Shown here one piece after another: positions 31,846 through 37,753 of a DNA stretch of 37,753 nt. The DNA is taken from contig JBKHDM010000024.1 of NCBI GenBank assembly GCA_046541355.1, positions 1-37,753 of the forward strand. Reading direction: 5' to 3'. The stretch's first letter is position 1. Every line of letters begins with the position of its first letter. The DNA is from CAYZHV01 sp046541355 (lineage in GTDB: Bacteria; Spirochaetota; Spirochaetia; DSM-27196; Alkalispirochaetaceae). The position numbers and the translations under genes are program-made. The notes beneath the pieces are model-generated. The model did not search any database. It was not told where the DNA came from and was given only the letters and a program-made list of their open reading frames with translations.

Positions 31846-33207
31846 CTACCGACAGATGAGTATCTGGATGTCGCAGACGTTGGTGTTCGTCGCCCCGGTC
31901 CTGAGGTGAGCGCCGAGCTCTTCGAGGCAGCTGTAGGCGTCGTTGCGCCTCAGATGGTCGAAGAGCTTCCCCCGGTCCGCCGCAGCGAGGGTGCGGTAGT
32001 CGAACCAGCCGCCGGCGCTGTCGGTCGGCCCGTCGTTACCGTCGGTGGCGAGGGAGCAGAAGAGGGTCCCCTGAAAGAGCTCCGGCGCGGTGAGCGCCTC
32101 GGCAAGCCCGGACAACAGCAGCTCCTGGTTCCTCCCGCCGACCCCGTGGTCGGGCGCGAGGGTGACGGTGGTCTCCCCCCCTGCGAGGATGCAGAGGGGA
32201 GGCTGCAAGCTGCTTACCCCCTCGGCGACACCCCGGGCGAGGGAGGTAAAGAACTTCGCCACCTCCCGCGCCTCGCCGGTCAGGGTCGCTGTCAGCACAA
32301 CGGTGTTGTAGCCGAGGCGCTCTGCCTGGTCTCCCGCGGCCGCGAGGGCCTGGGCGTTTGACCCGATTATGATGTTGTGGACCCGCTCGAAGACGGCGCT
32401 GCCCCGCTTCGGGGTCTCCTCCACCCTCCCTGCCGCGCCTGCCTCGAGGAGGCGGCGCACCCCCGGGGGGAGTCTTTCCCAGATGCCGTACCTCCCGGCG
32501 ATCTCAACGGCGTCCTGGTAGGTTGTCGGGTCAGGAGAGGTGATCCCCGAGGCGATACTCGACAGGTCGTCCCCCACCACATCCGAGAGTATGAGGTTGA
32601 TCGAGGTTGCCGGCGCGAGGCGGCGGGCGAGGCGACCGCCCTTGACTCCTGAGAGGTGCTTGCGCAGGCAGTTGATCTCCTGAATCGCCGCACCCGAGGC
32701 GAGGAGCAGCTCGGTGGTCTCCTGCATATCCTCGAGGCTGATCGTGTGGTCCCGGTCCTCGTAGGGTGAGACCAGAAGGGCGGATCCACCGCCGGATATC
32801 ACCGAGATCACCAGGTCCCGCTCCCCGGCGCCGTCGGCGATCTCGGCGATTCGGGAGGTCGCCTCCACCCCGGCGGCGTCGGGGACCGGATGACCCGCCT
32901 CGAGGAGGCTGACCCGCTCGACCGGCTCACCGTGGCCCGTCTTGGTTACCACCGCCCCTGCGGTGATCGCCTCTCCGAGGAGCTCCTCCACCGCCCGGGC
33001 CATTCTTCCCGACGCCTTTCCCGCGCCGATGAGCAGCACCGACTCGTACTCCCTCAGGTCGAACTCCCGGGAGACGCCCTCGGTTTCAACCTTCAACCGG
33101 TCTCCGTCAACCTGGAGACAGCGTCGTATCATCTCCTGCGGATCTGCCCGGGTCAGGGCAGCGGTAATAATCTGGTTCAGATCCTGATCCCGTGTAAGCG
33201 CCTGCAT
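31846..33207 (-). CDS. Glycerate 2-kinase / hydroxypyruvate reductase-type (MOFRL family)
   Basis: The 453-residue product has the two-domain plan of this family: an N-terminal DUF4147 domain (about 10-250) with 'LLIGAGKASGRMA' (about 58-70), 'GHPVPD' and 'SGGGSALL', and a C-terminal MOFRL domain (about 310-445) with 'GVGGRNQELLLS' and 'TDGNDGPTDSAGG'. Family members phosphorylate D-glycerate at C2 with ATP; older names call them hydroxypyruvate reductases. A GGGGTGGAG site precedes ATG 33207. It is divergent from the M19 dipeptidase gene, and the two intergenic starts are 89 bases apart. It may serve sugar-acid breakdown along with the SDR enzyme. Confidence 0.93.
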   Translation of the reverse strand: MQALTRDQDLNQIITAALTRADPQEMIRRCLQVDGDRLKVETEGVSREFDLREYESVLLIGAGKASGRMARAVEELLGEAITAGAVVTKTGHGEPVERVSLLEAGHPVPDAAGVEATSRIAEIADGAGERDLVISVISGGGSALLVSPYEDRDHTISLEDMQETTELLLASGAAIQEINCLRKHLSGVKGGRLARRLAPATSINLILSDVVGDDLSSIASGITSPDPTTYQDAVEIAGRYGIWERLPPGVRRLLEAGAAGRVEETPKRGSAVFERVHNIIIGSNAQALAAAGDQAERLGYNTVVLTATLTGEAREVAKFFTSLARGVAEGVSSLQPPLCILAGGETTVTLAPDHGVGGRNQELLLSGLAEALTAPELFQGTLFCSLATDGNDGPTDSAGGWFDYRTLAAADRGKLFDHLRRNDAYSCLEELGAHLRTGATNTNVCDIQILICR

Positions 33208-33296
33208 AGCTCCACCCCTTTGCTACTCTCTCTCTGTTGCGCCGGTCGATCCGCCTCGATAGGGTGGTAGAACCAACCGCTAAGCGAGGCAGCACC

Positions 33297-34331
33297 ATGG
33301 GAAGAGTCCCGATCTTCGACGGGCACAACGACATTCTATCGCGGATCTACGCAGACCGGGAGGTCGATTTCTTTACCGGAAACAAGGCAAAACACATTTC
33401 CGCCGGCGCCATGGCCCAGGGCAACCTAAAAGGGGGGCTTTTCGCCCTCTTCGTACCCCCGAGCAAGGAGGAGGAAGAGGCGGGGGAGGGTGAAGGCTCC
33501 CTCAGAATTCCCGGTCCCGTCTCCCGACATCGGGCGAGGGAGGTGACGGACCAGCAGTTTGCAACCCTCCTGCGCCTCGCCGAGAAAAGCGGCGGCTCCT
33601 TTCGTGTCGCCCGGAGCGTCGCGGATATCAAGGCGGCCTGGGAGGCGGGGGCGGTGGCGGCGGTCTGTCACCTCGAGGGGTGCGAGGCGATCGGCGAGGA
33701 GCTCCTGGAGCTGGAGATCTACTACGCCGCGGGTCTGCGCTCCCTCGGGCCGGTCTGGAGCCGCCACAACCTCTTCGGCTTCGGCGTGCCGATCTATAAG
33801 GAGGGCTCTCCGGATACCGGGGCTGGGCTGACCGAGGCGGGGCGGAGGCTGGTACACCGGTGTCGGGAGCTCGGCATTGTCGTCGACCTCTCCCACCTCA
33901 CCGAAAAGGGGTTCTGGGACGTAAAGGATATCGGCGGCCCCCTGGTCGCCTCCCACTCCAACGCCTGGGAACTCTGCCGGAGTACCCGCAACCTCACCGA
34001 TGCGCAGCTGCGGGCGATCGGCGAGTCCGGGGGGCTTGTGGGGCTCAACTTCGGCACCCTCTTTCTGCGAAGGGACGGCAAGATCGACGAGGATACCCCT
34101 GTCAGCCTGCTCGTCGAGCAGCTGCGCTATATGGTCGATCGCGCCGGGGCTGAGCACGTCGGCCTCGGCTCCGACTTCGACGGGACGGTGATCCCCGGGG
34201 AAATAGGTTCCGCCGCGGGGCTCGGGAAACTGATCGAGGCGATGGAGGGCTCAGGCTTCAGCTCCTCGGAGATCGAAGGGATCGCCTACCGCAACTGGTT
34301 ACGGCTGCTCGAGGATCTCTGGGGAGCGTGA
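33297..34331 (+). CDS. M19-family (renal-type) membrane dipeptidase
   Basis: ATG 33297 has GAGG 7 bases upstream and fits the family; the frame is open from 33237. The 344-residue product carries all M19 zinc ligands: His10 and Asp12 (FDGHND), Glu127 (HLEGCE), His200 (DLSHLTEKG), His220 (ASHSNAW) and the catalytic Asp293 (GLGSDFDG). No signal peptide is seen, so it is cytoplasmic despite the family name. It should split dipeptides, including D-amino acid containing ones. It is convergent with the DUF4340 gene, 50 bases apart. Confidence 0.95.
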   Translation: MGRVPIFDGHNDILSRIYADREVDFFTGNKAKHISAGAMAQGNLKGGLFALFVPPSKEEEEAGEGEGSLRIPGPVSRHRAREVTDQQFATLLRLAEKSGGSFRVARSVADIKAAWEAGAVAAVCHLEGCEAIGEELLELEIYYAAGLRSLGPVWSRHNLFGFGVPIYKEGSPDTGAGLTEAGRRLVHRCRELGIVVDLSHLTEKGFWDVKDIGGPLVASHSNAWELCRSTRNLTDAQLRAIGESGGLVGLNFGTLFLRRDGKIDEDTPVSLLVEQLRYMVDRAGAEHVGLGSDFDGTVIPGEIGSAAGLGKLIEAMEGSGFSSSEIEGIAYRNWLRLLEDLWGA

Positions 34332-34381
34332 AGCCGGCTGCTCCGGGGCCTCGAGGTAGCGGCGGCGGAGATCGGGAAGCG

Positions 34382-35278
34382 CTACTCCTCGAGGAGGCCG
34401 AGGGTGAGGCGGCGCGCCCTCCAGGCGAGAACCAGAGCGTCCTCGGGCAGCCCGGGCCCGACGAGCTGGTACGCTCCCTCGCCCCGGTCGAGGAGCCGCA
34501 CGGTCTCTGTCTGTCCCCCCTCGAGGCGAACCTCGATCCTCCCTGCCTCCTCGAGGCTTCCCCGGGGTTCCTGAAAGCCGTTTGCCCGCAGGGTCCGAAG
34601 CTCCTGAAAGAAGTTCTCCAGCTGAAACGGCTCCACCGACTCCTCGGATGCTCTCCAGGTCGCGTCGATCCTGTCCACCTCGTTCTCGAAGGCAGTCTCC
34701 GGCGGCGGCGCCTCGGGCCGCCTGGTTATCTCCACGGTGCGACCCGGGACAACCACGGTAACCGAGGTGATCGAGGACTCCGCGGTTCGCCGGACCACAT
34801 CGTCCCGAAGGCCCTCCTCACCCGCCTCGAGGATCTCCCGAACCCTCCGTTCCAGGAGGAATACCTCCTCTCTCCCCTCGAGGCCCATGTAGACCTGGCT
34901 GCCGCTTGCCGAGGGGGCGCCGAGGCGCATCTGCTCTCCTTCGTAGGTGAGGGAGACCGCCTCCTCTCCGGCGAGGCCGAAGCGACCGGCACCACCGGCG
35001 GAGGCGACAAGGAGTCTGCGCTCTCCGGTGATCAAGGGGAGAAGCTCCTCGATCCGCTGCCCGTCGGCACGCTCCCCGAGGGGCTCGAGAATCCACTGCT
35101 CCCCGCTCCTTACGATGGAGTACGCTCCCCCGGGGGCGGAAACCTCGAAGCGCCGCGGCTCTTGCGGAAGGGTGACCCGGCGGCTGTTGCGGTCGCCCCC
35201 TGCGAGGGTAAGGATCAGGTAGGCTCCCAGGAGAACCGCCAGGAGGCCTGCGAGAATCGGCGTGTTTCGGTTTGTCAT
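34382..35278 (-). CDS. DUF4340-domain protein of ABC exporter operon
   Basis: The 298-residue product has one N-terminal membrane helix (about 8-25) and a periplasmic-type beta domain. Segments such as 'YSIVRSGEQWIL', 'LLPLITGERRLLVAS' and 'RFGLAGEEAVSLTY' match the DUF4340 pattern. ATG 35278 overlaps the stop of the GldG-like gene (ATGA). DUF4340 proteins are regularly encoded with GldG-like auxiliary and ABC-2 permease proteins and probably form part of that envelope machine. Its molecular role is unknown. Confidence 0.88.
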   Translation of the reverse strand: MTNRNTPILAGLLAVLLGAYLILTLAGGDRNSRRVTLPQEPRRFEVSAPGGAYSIVRSGEQWILEPLGERADGQRIEELLPLITGERRLLVASAGGAGRFGLAGEEAVSLTYEGEQMRLGAPSASGSQVYMGLEGREEVFLLERRVREILEAGEEGLRDDVVRRTAESSITSVTVVVPGRTVEITRRPEAPPPETAFENEVDRIDATWRASEESVEPFQLENFFQELRTLRANGFQEPRGSLEEAGRIEVRLEGGQTETVRLLDRGEGAYQLVGPGLPEDALVLAWRARRLTLGLLEE

Positions 35279-37188
35279 GATCGTCCCCCGTCGAACTCAG
35301 CCCGGAGCCTGCGCTGCTTGAGGGTCCTCCTCAGATAGAGCAGGAGTCCGACGGCGAGCAGAACGATCGGTGGGGCCGCGGTGTTGACGACCCTCACCAG
35401 GAACCGGGTGCTCCCGGGGTACGCCGGAAGCCGCGGCTCCGAGAGCCCCTTGCTTCTCAGAAGGGCAAATCCCGGGGCGCCGTAGAGGGTGTCTGCGCTG
35501 TTCTGCAGGAAAACCCGGTTCGCCAGCTTGTCCTGGGCCGCCAGGAGGGGGGGGGAGGTGATCGCGGAGGTGCCGACGGCGAGGATCGATCCGCCTTCAG
35601 GCTGCTCTACCTGGACCGCCAGGGGAAAGGATGCGAGTTGCGCCGTTGCCGGCACCTGCTCTATCCACGGGCCGATCCGGTTGAGGGCATCCGAGGCCCA
35701 GCTCACGGGAGAGGAACTCAAGAGAACGGTTGTATCCTCCTCATGGGTTGGGGCAATCTCGAGGCGGGCGGCGTTGAAGAGGATGATGTTCTCCAGCTCC
35801 CGGGTAATCGGAGATCGTCGATTGAGGCTCTCTCCGGTCAGCCGGGGCGCCTGAAAGAGGGGACGTCGTTCCTCCGCCCGCATGCCGACGTAGTTCTGTT
35901 CATCCAGGACGATCTCGTCGGTGATGATAATCCCCCGTTCAGCCAGGCGCTCCCGAAGCTCCACGCCGTTGGCCACCCAGGGGTCCCGCTCTTCGGGGTC
36001 CGATCCCTCGGGGATCGTCTGGGGGTCGAGAAAAAGCATCAGTGAGCCACCCCGGTCGAGAAACTCGTCGAGATGTTCGAGCGCCCTCGGGGGAAAGGGG
36101 CGGGTGGGACCGTTGATAACGAGGAGATCCACGTCCGGGTCCACCTCCCTTGCCTCGAGGTTCTGAGGAACAAAGCGGTAGCGTTCCGACAGAATCGCCT
36201 GGAAGAGCCCCGCTCCCTGCTCGGTGTCGGTGATGTCGCTCTCCCCCTGGCCGACGGAGTATCCCACAGGAGGAATGACGCCGAGGAGCGCGTTTATCGA
36301 GCGCTGAATCAGTCCCGGGAGCTGGTCGAGGCCGGCGACAACGTAGCCATCCTCGCTCCTGACGATCCGTATCGGCAACGCCTCGAAGCCCGACTCATCC
36401 TCGAACAGGAGCGCGAGTATTCCGAGGCGTTGTTCCCCCGCTTCGTTTACCCATCCGACCCGGGGGACCGCGTAGCGCTCTCTCAGGGCGTCGAGTTGGG
36501 CAACGCTCGAGGGTTCTACCCTGGTGTACTCATAGGAGAGGCCGGTGGTCTCCCCGAGTCGGGCGATGACACCCTGAATCAGCTCCTCGGTTGTGCCGAT
36601 GTTCGCAAGATCGAGTTCCTCGAGAGATCGGGAGGCGTACAAGGTGACGGAGAGCTCATCGTTGCTCCCGGCGTACGCCGCCCGTTGTTGCTGAAGCCGG
36701 CTGATCGCCGCGGTGACCCGGTACTCCATCCCCTGCTCCCCCCGTAAGGGGGAGACAGTTTCCACCAGACCGCCGTACTCGACCACCAGGCCGAGATAGG
36801 CGCGCTGCTGGACCTGACGATCCGCCGAGAGGCGCTGGAGCTGCACCGGTTCGATACCGAGGCGGCGAGCCTCCTCCTGCCCCTCCTGAGTCGAGAGATC
36901 CACAGAGGAAAAGGAGAACAGATCGCTTTCCCGCTGGTAAGCCCGCATCAGATTCTCTGCGTACCGGGATATGGTGTCGTTCGGCGGAGGGAGAGCCTCG
37001 GAAAAAAAGAGGCGTACCCGGATTGTGTCGCTCAGGGTGGCGAGGCTCTCCTCGGAGGCGTCGGAGAGGGAGAACCGGTCACTCCGGGTCGTGTCCACCC
37101 GCAGGTCCGCCTCGGAGACGAGGAGGTTGACCGTCACGAGGATGAGCAGCACCAGGAGGGTGTTGATAAGCAGGGGGCGTCGCTCCAT
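35275..37188 (-). CDS. GldG-like ABC transporter auxiliary protein
   Basis: TAAGGAGGT is a near-perfect ribosome site; it lies 4 bases before a first ATG (37191) and 7 bases before a second (37188), which I chose. The 637-residue product has an N-terminal membrane helix (about 8-26) and a long extracytoplasmic ABC_transp_aux-type region (about 30-590) with 'DTTRSDRFSLS', 'YTRVEPSS' and 'VDLLVINGP'. A C-terminal helix (about 605-625) is followed by a basic tail. It resembles GldG of gliding bacteria, paired with a GldF permease. The membrane spans bracket a large periplasmic part, as in that family. The neighbouring permease ends 1-4 bases upstream. Confidence 0.9.
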   Translation of the reverse strand: MERRPLLINTLLVLLILVTVNLLVSEADLRVDTTRSDRFSLSDASEESLATLSDTIRVRLFFSEALPPPNDTISRYAENLMRAYQRESDLFSFSSVDLSTQEGQEEARRLGIEPVQLQRLSADRQVQQRAYLGLVVEYGGLVETVSPLRGEQGMEYRVTAAISRLQQQRAAYAGSNDELSVTLYASRSLEELDLANIGTTEELIQGVIARLGETTGLSYEYTRVEPSSVAQLDALRERYAVPRVGWVNEAGEQRLGILALLFEDESGFEALPIRIVRSEDGYVVAGLDQLPGLIQRSINALLGVIPPVGYSVGQGESDITDTEQGAGLFQAILSERYRFVPQNLEAREVDPDVDLLVINGPTRPFPPRALEHLDEFLDRGGSLMLFLDPQTIPEGSDPEERDPWVANGVELRERLAERGIIITDEIVLDEQNYVGMRAEERRPLFQAPRLTGESLNRRSPITRELENIILFNAARLEIAPTHEEDTTVLLSSSPVSWASDALNRIGPWIEQVPATAQLASFPLAVQVEQPEGGSILAVGTSAITSPPLLAAQDKLANRVFLQNSADTLYGAPGFALLRSKGLSEPRLPAYPGSTRFLVRVVNTAAPPIVLLAVGLLLYLRRTLKQRRLRAEFDGGRS

Positions 37189-37192
37189 CATC

Positions 37193-37753
37193 CTACCTCC
37201 TTACCCGTGCGGTGTGTCGCGCCAGAGCGAGGGCACCGACGGCGACAGAGATCAGGTAGCTCACCGAGAGGGCGTCGATGACCCCCCGGGAGAACAGACC
37301 CACATGGTAGGTTACCGAGAGGATTCGCAACAGCGGGACGAGGGCCGGCGGGACGATCGGCACGATCGTCTCGAGGGAGGCGAGGACCATCGTCAGGGCC
37401 ACGGCGACAAGAAGCGCTACAATCACCGACCGGCTCAGGGTAGCGGCGAACATCGATACCCCGGAGTAGGCCGCGGCGAGCAGAAGTGCGCCGAGATAGC
37501 CGGTCACGGCGGGGCCCGGGTCGAGGCGGCCGAGGAGTGCCACGGTCACCGCGAAAAGCAGGCTCGGCAGGAGCATGAGTATCGTGGCGAGCCATAACGC
37601 GATCGTCTTTCCAACGAGGATCTCCGTCTCCCCGACCGGAAGGGTGGTGAGGACCTCGTACATCCCTCCCCGCCGCTCGCTGACGTACTGTCTCATCCCG
37701 AGGGCGGGTATGAGTAAGGCGAGAAGCAGGGGGAGGAGCTCGAAGAATCGGGT
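37193..37753 (-). CDS. ABC-2 type permease, GldF-like (partial, N-terminus outside window)
   Basis: The frame is open from the right edge to a stop at 37193, 187 codons including the stop, so at least one N-terminal part is missing. Several membrane helices are visible: 'ELLPLLLALLIPALGM', 'LATILMLLPSLLFAVTVALLG', 'VIVALLVAVALTMVLAS' and 'VSYLISVAVGALALA'. A cytoplasmic loop, 'SERRGGMYEVLTTLPV', is typical of ABC-2 permeases. The preceding Met at 37696 is probably internal. It forms the operon with GldG-like and DUF4340 proteins; the matching ATPase is not in the window and would lie to the right. Confidence 0.9.
   Translation of the reverse strand, partial: TRFFELLPLLLALLIPALGMRQYVSERRGGMYEVLTTLPVGETEILVGKTIALWLATILMLLPSLLFAVTVALLGRLDPGPAVTGYLGALLLAAAYSGVSMFAATLSRSVIVALLVAVALTMVLASLETIVPIVPPALVPLLRILSVTYHVGLFSRGVIDALSVSYLISVAVGALALARHTARVRR

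Noticed and set aside
32367..32789. Ser/Arg-rich open frame on the minus strand
   Set aside because: It lies in another frame of the glycerate kinase gene and has no motif, ribosome site or domain.

Overview
The window is about 60% G+C, densely coded and consistent with a free-living spirochaete (Spirochaetales). This assignment is inferred from gene content: many short lipoproteins with relaxed lipoboxes, PEGA/outer-membrane-barrel proteins, a DUF4015 glycosyl hydrolase remnant, a FloA/NfeD operon and several c-di-GMP and cyclase proteins. No rRNA or tRNA was seen. The first and last genes run off the window.

Layout. 1-10962 is an envelope block. Two lipoprotein genes (minus) diverge from a large membrane-anchored coiled-coil gene (plus). 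Next comes a tightly overlapped minus-strand operon of a class III adenylate cyclase, a barrel protein, a lipoprotein, a PEGA-domain barrel protein and a second lipoprotein. 10963-11293 has no credible gene but holds one type I-E-like CRISPR repeat between two almost identical spacer-sized sequences. A small membrane protein and a PlsC-type acyltransferase follow. 12235-13753 is an encapsulin iron-storage operon: encapsulated ferritin with a C-terminal targeting tail, encapsulin shell, and a translationally coupled ArsC/Spx-fold protein lacking its catalytic cysteine. A baeRF-type release-factor-like gene diverges from it. 15108-21851 carries a GH13 enzyme coupled to a PilZ protein, then a PAS-GGDEF(degenerate)-EAL protein coupled to a 7TM diguanylate cyclase.

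21883-26473 is a minus-strand operon of an unknown protein, DUF427, long NfeD protease, short NfeD, FloA flotillin and a small Arg-rich membrane protein. An AT-rich region with two perfect palindromes separates it from an SDR dehydrogenase. Then come a carotenoid oxygenase and a divergent HDAC-family deacetylase, whose stop codon lies in a 39-bp GC-rich tandem repeat. A DUF4015 gene appears broken by an internal deletion and frameshift. The remainder holds a cupin, a glycerate 2-kinase, a divergent M19 dipeptidase, and a DUF4340/GldG-like/ABC-2 permease operon running off the right edge.

The strongest leads are the encapsulin operon with its cysteine-less third gene, the solitary CRISPR-like unit, the DUF4015 deletion next to the 39-bp repeats, the palindromic region at 26534-26581, and the coupled c-di-GMP making and breaking pair. 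All functions are inferred by reading the sequence; no database search was run.
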